NCBI GenBank assembly: GCA_040954595.2
Contig: CM082589.2
Coordinates: forward strand, 4,340,001-4,404,000
Length of the DNA: 64,000 nucleotides
Reading direction: 5' to 3'
DNA from: Balanoglossus misakiensis
Lineage: Eukaryota > Hemichordata
Numbering within the stretch: position 1 is the first letter of the stretch; each line of letters opens with the position of its first letter. Of the stretch, positions 28,590 through 38,479 are shown one piece after another. The notes beneath the pieces are model-generated. The model made no database searches. It was not told where the DNA came from and saw only the letters and a list, made by a program, of their open reading frames with translations. A program made the position numbers and the translations under genes.

Positions 28590-31041
28590 ACCATGTAGGA
28601 CGAGGGCGTCGGACACAACTATACAGCAAATCATTTACGTAACCCAGTACACTGACTCACCTCAGTACACGCAGTAAAGCCCATGCCCGGACTTTTGATC
28701 GATGTATAATTATTGTTTTCGACCGAAATTTATTCATAACGAGAGATAATTAAGAAGTTGATTTTATACAAAAAACTTTTGGCTTACTAGTTCTCTGTAC
28801 AAGTAACTTGTATTCCGTTGCTTGGCAACACATGTTCACGAGAGGGAACACGCCTTCATCATGATCAGAATCTAAAAAATAAATTTAGCAATTTATGCCA
28901 GCACTTCAAACTTAAATTATCGCGTGTTAAACGTCCATCTGCATATATTTTTGGACCTCAAAATCGCGCTACCGTAAACACATAAATTTTTATCCACAGA
29001 TGTCCATGCCTTTGCAAATCTGCCCCGAAATGTATGGGCACACGTTTATTTTTTTTCCCTCGGCGTCCACCTCTGGTATTTGAAACAAAAAAGTCATCCG
29101 TCCCGAGATTAAGATTATGGATGGTCAACAGTCCCTCTGACTAGTATGAATGATTTACCAAACAACAGCTTGTAATTAACACGCATTGTTATTAATCATA
29201 GACGCCGATACTGATTCATAATTGATCGGCACAATTAATTGTCAATGAAAACGCCCACGTTGCAGCCGCTGCGCTCTCCACATATGGCGGGTGACTTCGC
29301 GGCTACTAAATGCCAACGTCATTGTTTAGTCACATATATGATGTACCAATGCCGGTTTTTAAAATTAAAATATTGAATATAACAACGAAATAATTTGTGG
29401 TCATCGTCCGTTCTTCGATACTCTGATCTGCTCTCGCAGATGCGAGACGCGCAAGTCTATATAACGCGACGGCCAATGATTGGTCAAACAGGGTTAGCGC
29501 ACGTACGGTATTTGAAAAGTCGTGTATGAACACATCAAAACATGTCAAGCCTTAAATTATTATTTTAATGATTGTTTCCCTGTTCAATAAACGGTCGAGG
29601 TCCGCCCTCACAATATCTATGAAAAAAAAACTTAAAATAGAATTATTATGAAAATGCATATCCAAGGCCGCACATGATGGATGCAATTTCAGAACTTAGA
29701 AACTCCATTTCGCGAGTCACAACTCATGTACACGGTGGCTGTAACGCTTTCTCGGTAAAAATATGTTCCGGTATTAGTTTACTCAAACAGGAATCTCAGA
29801 TAAAAGTGAAAGGTACGTATTATTACTGGCGTTGAACATACAAATTATGAGCGTCTGTTTTAAAGTTACAGCACGTCCTATCTGTTTGTTTTGCAGTGAA
29901 ATAAACCCGACCACTAGACGCAGTAGTTCGCTTAACCACAACCGGGCCCTCAGGCTGAATTTCCCTCTAAGGTGACCAAAATCGTCAATGCCACGACAGA
30001 GAAACGTCATTTCCATGTCGAAAACAGATTTCATACTCCTTACTATTGAACTATACGTGAGTGTCTTTGCTTTTCTTTCTCTCTGTTAAATTGCCTACGC
30101 GTAGTTTTAATTGGGATTTGTTAATTTGGCCAATGATATCAATATGCGCCATCCAGTTATTTTCTTTACCATTAAATTAATATTTCTTTATTTATGTTAA
30201 TTCATGTTAACAGTTCTTCCACTATCTCTATCCTAAGATCACGGTTTTTTTCTTACTTCAGGGGTGTCTTGGTTTATAAAAAAGACGGGAGGTTCAAGTT
30301 GGCGTTTTGATCTTGCATGAACACCTTGTTAAGATCCTTCATTTTTTTTTGAAAACCAACCTTCATTTTTTATATTGTTTGGTTTCTTTTTGGTACTCCA
30401 CGACAAGGCCGCGCTATTGTGTGTGGCCTTTTCGTATCACTCTAACTTTAGAGATGATTCTGGTCACTGTATGTATTCGCTGTACATGTGTACACTTTTA
30501 GCGTTCCCTCCTCTCTCTCTCTCTGAGCTACGCCAAAGTAAGGCAAAATCAGGCAGTCAGGGAATTCGCTGATAGACTGTTCACGCTATAGTTTAGATGA
30601 GTATACTTCTGCGCTCGTCACAGCCCCTAATGGTGTGTATAAGCCCATTAATTCTCCGCCTAACCCATCTGGTGAGACCGAATCAAAGATATGCCCTTCG
30701 GAAAGAATATGACAATACTTTGCTTTACAATAAAAGGGGAAATAGAGAGCTACAGCCCACTCACTGATATTATATACGCCTTCTTGATACATGTACATAC
30801 AACCATGTTTTGCTGTCTGTGTTGCATTCAAGATTAATGTCATCTATCTATTCCTATACTGTCATTCCACAATCACGCATGCTCCTAATTTCTCATACTC
30901 TCATTATAGTTTGTCATGCCGAGTTATTCCTTGATCTTGTGCCGTCATTAGGTGTCTAGAAGTTAAAACCTCCCCAGAAAATACAGTCTGGTAATTCGTC
31001 TTGAGCTGCTCGTGAAAAGATTGTCAGTAAACAACAAGACT
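28590..31041. other. Intergenic stretch between the tRNA and the sulfotransferase-like gene; no gene seen
   Basis: AT-rich, with no supported exon on either strand. Several AATTA/TAATTA-type words cluster around 29160-29260, but that is weak evidence for anything. A short CT run is at 30510-30525. Open frames here are under 90 codons and lack splice signals. Confidence 0.5.
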
Positions 31042-34000
31042 ATGAGTACTACCACCAATAGTCGACACGATTCCCAGCGTGGCGGGTTTTTCAAATTAAT
31101 TGTAAGTTTGCTGCGTCCATTCAGTTCACACATCTGCAACGTAATTATTGCACATGTATACCACGAATGCCTACGTTCGTCGTCACCATTTTCCACGCAT
31201 CTTTTATTGCACGTCTAAGTTCTATCCTTCCGCATCTCTTCAGCACCGCTTGTCACTGGTTGGGAAACTATACATTTCGCCTGCGATGAATACTTAGGGT
31301 TGCTATCAATCTCTCACTGTCGACTTCCTGCAGGCCCAACAGTGCAGTTGCTTCCACCTGCCGTCACAAGTTGCTCAGCACTTCGTTTGCGATGCTATTG
31401 CTACCCCCTTTCAGGAAATACCGCCCATCCAATTTATTCTCCACCAACTTGCCCAGCACTGGAGTGTGGCCTATCTTCCTTAATGGGCATTTAATTTCGG
31501 GCTGGAGTCTCAGTGTTTTTTATACATACATGAAGATCATTCTGTACCAATCCCCGCGCTTTTTTCCTCTTTAAACGTGAACGTGAAAGTGAACTCAGCC
31601 GATGAATTTCATAGAACCAGTAAAAATGTCAATCTGCAACTCTTTTCGTTTGCTCATCTGTTTTATTCCGTTTCCCCCAAAGCGGAAGCGCCTGACTTCT
31701 GCCAAGGATGAGGAGAAGAAAGAGAAAGAGAAACGCGAAGCAATCCTGAATGCAGAAACTCCGCCCTCACCGAAGAAAGACCGCAACGAATGCCACGTGT
31801 ACGAGGGCGTCTGCCTACCGGTGAGCGTCAGCCCGGCCGCCCTTGACCTCATCAAAACCGTCGATGTCAGGGAAGACGATGTGTGGATTCTGAACTATCC
31901 GAGATCAGGTGAGATTTGAGATTTGTTCGTGGTTGGCGCTATGCTATGCAAAAGCTGATGCTACCTTCACACGTTGTACGTACTTATGCTGTGTGTTAAA
32001 AACTTGGGGGATAGCTTTGAGGTGATAACATTTCTCTATTCCCTATTCCCCCCAACCATTCCAGGCGGGATATGGATACAAGAAGTGGTGCTGTGCATCA
32101 TGAATAACGCCGACATCGACGCCGTCAACAACATTCCGTTGGCCGACCGACTGACGCGCCTGGAAACCATGGAGACCGGCCAGAACAGGCAGCTGCCAAC
32201 GTACGAGAAGTTTGCCAACATGGAATCGCCTCGCATGATCCGGACCTGCTTGCCGTATCACATGCTGCCGTTGAAGATCCACTCCAAAAAGCCAAAGGTA
32301 AATTTTAATAGTCGATAAGGATGGCGTTGCAAATTGGCCGAACTCAAGAAAGGAAGACTTGCCATAATTGACAAACGTCAACAGATTGGTCACCATGGTA
32401 ACAAAAGAGCAAAAAATAACTATATGGACACCTATGTCCTCATCTACTGTGTTTGGATAAAAAATAAAGTCACGTCCCTTTGTCAGCTCGCACGTAAATG
32501 AGTAAGACAGGAAATAAACCTATATAAAGAGTGTGCCAATTCATTCATTCATTCATTCAGACCATATACCTGGCTAGGAATCCAAAAGATGTAATCGCAT
32601 CGTACCACAGCTTCTATCAAGCAAGTGCCGAGCTGCCAAATCCAGAATGGGACAAGTTTCTCAAAGACTTCATCGAAGGAAATGGTAGGTATCTTTAGCC
32701 TTTGTCAAATTGCCCCTCCCCCTCCCTCTTTCGCCCCATCAAGCCGGGGAACTTCCATCGTCGCAAACTGTGTGCCTCTTTATGGCAACAGGTATGATGC
32801 CCTGGCTCGTGAAAATAAGTTTCTCAACTTCCATTATTCAGCGGTGCATAACTCTTACCCACGATGTTTCTGTCAATAGTTGCCTATGGTTCGTGGTATC
32901 CCCACCTTTCGCCGTGGTGGACAGAGTACCGCACCAGTAACAACGTACTGTTTTTGAAGTTCGAGGACATGATCAAGGTAATGTTTGCAGAGTGGGGGTA
33001 CTCATTGCACTATTGCCAGTGTCATACCAACCATAGGTGGCGACATTTAAAAATCCCGAACAGGCGGAGCTCATATGCCCTTGTGTCTGACCTATTTCTC
33101 AATCTCTGCACAACAGGTGCGAATCGTCTGGTTTGTATTTAAATTAGAGTTACGGTGTCAGCTAAAATTAGTTATAGGCAGCGATTGTTTAGATCCGACA
33201 ACTCTGATTGGTCAATTACTCTCCGCACGTAGACCACACCACCTTGTGATTGGTCAATTACGTTCTGCACTCTTGGAGAGGGTGTGCAACGTAGACGTTG
33301 CAGACAACAATGCTTGTTTACCACAAAGTCATAAAATCTAAATATATAATGAAGACGCGCGTTCACCGCCGGACAAATTCGCACCTGTTGAAACGGCAAA
33401 TAGATTGAGACCCAGTCGGAAAGAAACCTCTGTTCTTGAAATTTTTAATGTCGCCACCAACGGCGGATATGAATAGCACTGTAGCAATATCACCTACGCG
33501 GTTGCAGTCTTGAGTATAAATTTTCCTCACGAAGAAAATTTTAAAAGGCCTTCACATCGGATATATTGCTTAATTGGCTGAGGAAAATTCCTCGAGTGAC
33601 ATTTTGCTCAGCTAATTTCTCTCGTGCACGACAACATTCAGGCCTACATGTATTATACTTGCTACCTGTACATGTAATTTCAGGATATCCGAAGCGTTGT
33701 TATTCAGACAGCCCTGTTTCTGGAGAAGCGCTTGGATGATGACGAGATCGACGCAATCGTCAGCCACTGTACTTTTCAAAACATGAAAAACAAGGCTGAG
33801 GACGGGAACGGGAAAGTATCGACGTACTTGAGAAAAGGTGAGAGAGTGGTGACGTCACAAACTAACGTCTGTAGATATTTGCCTGGGATGTGCCTTAACA
33901 TCCTGGCGGTGTTTTCTAAATAGGAAATTGCTATAAACCTGTAAACAAAGTTTTGACAAGTTTGTTTGTTGTCGTCGTTGTTGTTGTGGTTGTTGTTGTT

Positions 34001-34556
34001 TGGGGGGGGGGGGTTGCTGTATGGGGCGTCGTCCTTTCAACATACACGCTGAACGGCCACGGTTTACTGGAACAAACGTTTTGGTTTCCTGGTGCTAGCC
34101 CTAAAATGCGAATTAAGAGAACAGTGTTTCTGGAAGAAAAGTAGTGACGTCACTTGGCATAGCCACTGCGTATTTTACAGTATTTTACAGTTTTGGAGGG
34201 TTTGAATCAGCAAACCCAACAGTGGCATATTCGTATGCATGTTTGCGTCAATCACACAACAGTTAGAATGTCTCGTGGGCACCCTCGGCCACCTTGGGTG
34301 TCTGTGGGTGCCCAATTAACACACCGACGTGTGAATTTGACGCAGGCATGTAATTGCCACGACTGCCCGTTGGGCACAGTCAAGGACTCTTTCACAAGCA
34401 TCACGTCGCTTTCACGTTCGAATTTCCGCAGGCGTGGTCGGCACTTGGGAGGACAAGTTCACTGTGACGCAGAGCAAACAGTACGACCAGCAGATCCACC
34501 ACAACCTCCACGGGACCGGACTCCGCTTTGAGTTCGAACACGGGGATGCAGAGTAG
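31042..34556 (+). CDS. Cytosolic sulfotransferase-like protein with substituted catalytic-site residues
   Basis: SULT enzymes transfer sulfate from PAPS to hydroxyl or amine groups. Exons 31042-31101 (tentative), 31683-31908, 32065-32297, 32561-32684, 32880-32977, 33684-33837 and 34432-34556 keep phase and give 339 residues, about 40 more than a typical SULT. The extra part is a charged N-terminus (KRKRLTSAKDEEKKEKEK). Family landmarks are clear: NYPRSGGIWIQE (~91-102), LARNPKDVIASYHSFYQ (~177-193, with the 3'-phosphate-binding Arg and Ser), and RKG..G.W near 297-303. Two landmarks are altered. The phosphosulfate loop YPKSGTTW reads YPRSGGIW. The catalytic His of the (K/R)THLP motif is Cys157 (RTCLPYHMLP, codon 32247-32249). 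It could be a pseudoenzyme or have changed chemistry. The first exon is the least certain part. Confidence 0.85.
33034..33462. mobile_element. Foldback/MITE-like element with ~95-bp inverted termini in intron 5 of the sulfotransferase-like gene
   Basis: The left end (from ggtggcgacattt near 33037 to caggtgcgaat near 33123) is matched in reverse complement by the right end (from attcgcacctg near 33377 to atgtcgccacc near 33457). The middle contains two tgattggtcaatta words. There is no open frame, so it would be non-autonomous. A target-site duplication is not obvious. It interrupts no exon. Confidence 0.6.
33961..34014. repeat. (GTT)n tract ending in poly-G
   Basis: Imperfect gttgtt/gtcgtc repeat passing into about 12 G, in the last intron of the sulfotransferase-like gene. 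Low complexity, no coding signal. Confidence 0.8.
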
Positions 34557-36374
34557 ACACCCCACCCCCGTCTGACAATGGAAGACGCCAGTCCATCACC
34601 CACCCACACATGGTGTCAAGACGATGACGATTACAACCACCGTTTCATTCATTGTCTTCCATAACTACAGTAATTTAACTATTCATAGAGCATTAGGAGG
34701 TAAAAGGTCAAAGCCTTGTCGCCAGATGAAGTGTCTACTCAACGGGCACGGACAGGATTTTAACCCTTTCACCACCATGGTTTGGTCCAAATATGTTGTT
34801 TTCTATGGTATAGTTGGACCTCAATAGAGAAAACTGGGGTGAGAGGGTTAAAACTTTCGGCATTTTAAACTAAATTTTTAACTTAGTGTTATTGTTTTAC
34901 CCACCCACTCAGTACTGTAGTTTTGTAGAGATGACATATATTTTCCATGTTTTATTCATATTGAGAGTTCAACATAAGTTGCAGAAAATGTGCCAACTGT
35001 TAATGTAAATTGGCCGACCGTTTATATGCTGCGAATGAAATTGTCCTGCCAAATTTGTAGTAACAAGGTCAAAGGGTACATGGATCTTGCTTATGCATTT
35101 AGTTGCATGTAAATATTGCACCCATTGTAGGAATCTGATTGTAACTTTTTTTTCGATAATTATCAACAAATTTTGTTCAAAGCGAGCCACCAACTGTAAG
35201 GTATATTCTGTTAGACTTCTATAGCTAGAAAGTTTTATTCAAGCATATTTCGAACAACCTTCTATTATATTATTCTTCTCTTTCATTTACAGGAGACTCA
35301 CATTTACGCATCATTACTGCAATTTGAATAACAATTTGTTTGCCATCACTCTTACGCTATTTTAACTATTTTATTAATGTTCAAACAATTTTACGAAGAT
35401 AAAAATCGACTTCAACCGAAGCATTTACGAATTCTATATTGACTCTTCGAAGCTTTTATAAGATACATGTATAACAGTTTTAAGGCGTTTATTAGAACCA
35501 CATTTAAAATCAAAGGGACGTTGGGTTTTTGGTCTTGTCAATACAGCAGATAACATTTTTGTTTTCAATGATTTTTTTAGAAGTTACAGCATGGCGTCAG
35601 TAGGCTCCATGATGAAAATGTATCATGGATCTGTCGGGTCGCCCAATGGATCTGCTCCGTCAGATTGTGTTCTCACTAGGATTTTGATTTATTCCCCTGT
35701 TGTTTAACTACACACAGATAATTTTCTTTGTTTATGGTTTAACGGGAAAATATATCCCGCTTTCTGTATTCTTCCCTGAATCGAATTTTGTTTTCAATGT
35801 TTGTATTTTTGTGTTCCATCAAAACACTCACATGCATGTATCTTTGTAGAACAACCTTGATTTGATGTAATCTTGGATTGGTCGGTAATAAATATTTCGT
35901 CCAGAGAGATTTTTTTGTTTTGTCTTGTTCTTGGACAAAAGTAATTTTCACTGAGAATCTCTGCATAGTAAACTAAAACTCAGAAATGTGAAATATAACC
36001 ATAAATATTAAACTCCATAAAATGTAGACGGCAGAAAGAGTCATGATGTCCAGAATGTACTCGTGACTTGCCTGTCATTCATCACGTTCGTTCTCGTCAT
36101 TTCAAGCGAAGCAGCCAGGTTATATGTTTTCAACCACGTTTTTATTAACGACATGGGTAGTAACATTAATAACCAAATGACTGGCACTCGTGTGGTGTTC
36201 AATACAAATCACACTCGGCTTAAAGAATTCGAAAAAATGTCCTCGTGTCCTCCTCATCATCATCATCAGCAGCAGTGAAACAGTGTCAATAGAACGACGC
36301 GTGGTAGACAATAGCGACAGAATGACTTCAACAGGTGCAGTCGTAACAGCCAGTGAATTGCAAGCGGGGGTGAT
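34557..36374. other. 3' UTR and intergenic stretch between sulfotransferase-like gene and GPCR
   Basis: Probably the sulfotransferase 3' UTR followed by AT-rich intergenic DNA up to the stop codon of the minus-strand GPCR. It contains the interspersed element at 34758-34853. A (CAT)n run near 36253-36268 (atcatcatcatcag) is the GPCR 3' side. No exons seen. Confidence 0.5.
34758..34853 (+). mobile_element. Miniature interspersed element with terminal inverted repeats
   Basis: About 96 bp starting ttttaaccctttcacca and ending gggtgagagggttaaaa, so the ends are imperfect inverted repeats. The core has ttctatggtatagttggacct. Related half-copies occur at 8774-8846, 13316-13390 and 45863-45936. 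It is too short to code, so it resembles a MITE or a hairpin repeat family. Confidence 0.65.
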
Positions 36375-37382
36375 TCAACTCGGAAAAGATGTGACAGGAC
36401 CGAGTTCAATGGTTGAAACAGCCGTTGTCTGAGCCCGGCAAATGACTCGGCGAATGGCTCTCCGATACTGAGGGTTGAGCGTCCAATAGACGATGGGGTT
36501 GAGTGCGCTGTTGGCCAGGAACATGGTTGCCATTCCGAACGGAGCGTCTTCGGCGGGGTTGAACGTGCACCACCCCTGGTAAGGTGTCATGCAGGCACAG
36601 TACACGAGGAAGATCACGAACAGACTTTTGGCTATGTCGATGTCTCTCCTAGTCGCTGCCGAGGTGGTTTGCCACGGGTGGTGGCTGGCTACCTGCTGCT
36701 GTGAGCTGCTCACTTTGCGCCAGATCTTGAAGTAGCTGAGCACGATCACCGTGAACGGGATCGCGAATGTGAAGACGGCCAGGAACAGCAGGTAGTGGTA
36801 CCCGCTCTCGCGCCTGTACATCAGGCAGAGTCGTTCCCCGTCGATGAAGTAGTACCGCGAAAAGCCGAACAGCGGCGGCAGGCTGAAGCAGGCTGCGCAG
36901 ACGTGGCAGGCGACACCCGCCGCCAGACCGAGCTTCTTGGAGGCCCACTTCTTGTAGTGGCCGTTATGGCACACGCACGCGTAGCGATTGAGCGCCGTCG
37001 CCGACATGCAGAAGATGGACGCGGCGCCGCTTTGGATGAACAGGGCCCCGTACAGTCGGCAGAGCGAACTCGAGCTGCGAAACACCCCGCCATCCTGGGC
37101 GAAAGACGCCATTGTCATCGGGGTGAGGACGCACGAGGTGAACAAGTCGGAGACGGCCAGCGCCGCCATGATGATGCCGTTGGCGTTGCGCAGGGACCTC
37201 GTGCTGGCCACCGTCAGGAGAACCAGGGAATTTCCCGCGGTGCCGAACACACTTACAAATCCGAGGAAAGTCGTGGCTATCAAAACCTCGATTGCCATGG
37301 CGATGGGAAAGTAGTTTAAGGGCTTGTGCCGAGGCGCTTGAACAGTTGAGTCAGTTCTCTTCGGAAAGAAACTGACAGTATT
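36375..37382 (-). CDS. Class A (rhodopsin-like) GPCR, melatonin-receptor/Tre1-like, 5' end incomplete
   Basis: One long exon encodes seven hydrophobic segments in about 335 residues. TM1 has GNSLVLL. TM2 has LAVSDLF. A Cys at the start of TM3 (SSLCRLYG) can pair with one in extracellular loop 2 (ERLCLMY). TM3 ends in NRY (36981-36989) instead of DRY. TM7 has NPIVY (36486-36500), followed by an amphipathic helix (QYRRAIRRVI). NRY plus the HNGHYKKW-like loop recalls melatonin receptors and the moody/Tre1 group; the ligand cannot be read from sequence. An acceptor-like tgtacag precedes 37382, so the N-terminus is probably in an upstream exon I could not place. The first in-frame ATG in this exon is at 37298 (307 residues), just before TM1. 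No coding damage seen. Confidence 0.8.
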   Translation of the reverse strand, partial: NTVSFFPKRTDSTVQAPRHKPLNYFPIAMAIEVLIATTFLGFVSVFGTAGNSLVLLTVASTRSLRNANGIIMAALAVSDLFTSCVLTPMTMASFAQDGGVFRSSSSLCRLYGALFIQSGAASIFCMSATALNRYACVCHNGHYKKWASKKLGLAAGVACHVCAACFSLPPLFGFSRYYFIDGERLCLMYRRESGYHYLLFLAVFTFAIPFTVIVLSYFKIWRKVSSSQQQVASHHPWQTTSAATRRDIDIAKSLFVIFLVYCACMTPYQGWCTFNPAEDAPFGMATMFLANSALNPIVYWTLNPQYRRAIRRVICRAQTTAVSTIELGPVTSFPS

Positions 37383-38479
37383 CTGTACAGACAAGAAATA
37401 ACCACGTATTTATCACGTTCGAGACACATCCTCGAGGTCGTTCAACAAAAGTGTCTACGAAATTCACAGTCTCACCGTCCGGATGCAAACTCTCTAGACG
37501 GTTCATTAACAAATCAATCCTTGTTCATTATTTCTGGCTTCTGTCTCGGTGGCCTGTTAATTAGCCCGAAGATTGAGCTCATTATGTCAATCAAACAATC
37601 TCCGAGATACCATGATATTATCATTAGGGGTGGTGTTATTTTTTTAAAAAAAAATCTCATTTCAAAAGATGACAAAATGCAGTAGTTGTAGTATTTGATA
37701 TAATACAACTTACATCAGCTGACAGAATACCAGTGTATAATATATAATATACGGATTAATTTTCACCCATAAAATAGTAATTTTCCGACTCACACCTCTT
37801 GCAACATTTCGTACCTTTACCATTTGCATACAAGAATAGCACAACGACGCACGGCGACGGTGCTTTTGTCAAAAGATGGCCCACAACCCAATTATTAACT
37901 AACTGAGCGGTATTTTACATCACAGAGGGAAAATAGCCACTTGTCTGTGATTTATGCGCTCGGCAATTATCGCTGGAGACGTTTACAAAACGTGTACGGA
38001 CCCCAGCTTTGAGCACTGCCACCTCGGTATACAGGAACTCACCCATGCGTATGAATCGGCAAAACGGCCTTTTGGCATCGTTCAAACACGCGGAAAATCC
38101 TCGCGAGGATCTCTGTGTTCCACAAGAAAGGACCAGATCCCCGCTTTCAGGTGAACTGCGGATGAAAGCGACGAGGAGAGTATATCCTCTGTTCTTTCGG
38201 AGTTTGTTTGCCGCTCCGTGCTGACACAACAACGACCGACGTAAGTTTTCATGACGTCGACAGACGTCAAATGTCAAGTCGTGCACCAATCGGTCACTGG
38301 TTATCGAAGATATATTACCGAAGAAACTCAGGCGAAATCCATATAATATCGGTAGAAGCTGGACTCCAGTGATATTCTGAGCCTAGCGTGTTCTGACTCT
38401 GATTGTGCAGCCATCTAGTGCTATAATCAAACTACAGTAGATTTGTACAGAAGACAAGAAACAAAACCACTCCGGAGAT
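37383..38479. other. Divergent region between GPCR (-) and SLC16-like gene (+)
   Basis: About 1.1 kb expected to hold the missing 5' exon(s) of the GPCR and both promoters. A run of TATAAT-like words occurs near 37736-37752. No exon can be assigned with confidence. Confidence 0.45.

Noticed and set aside
36795-37319. 174-codon plus-strand open frame
   Set aside because: Antisense to the GPCR exon, which has seven membrane segments and class A motifs. The frame is a GC shadow.
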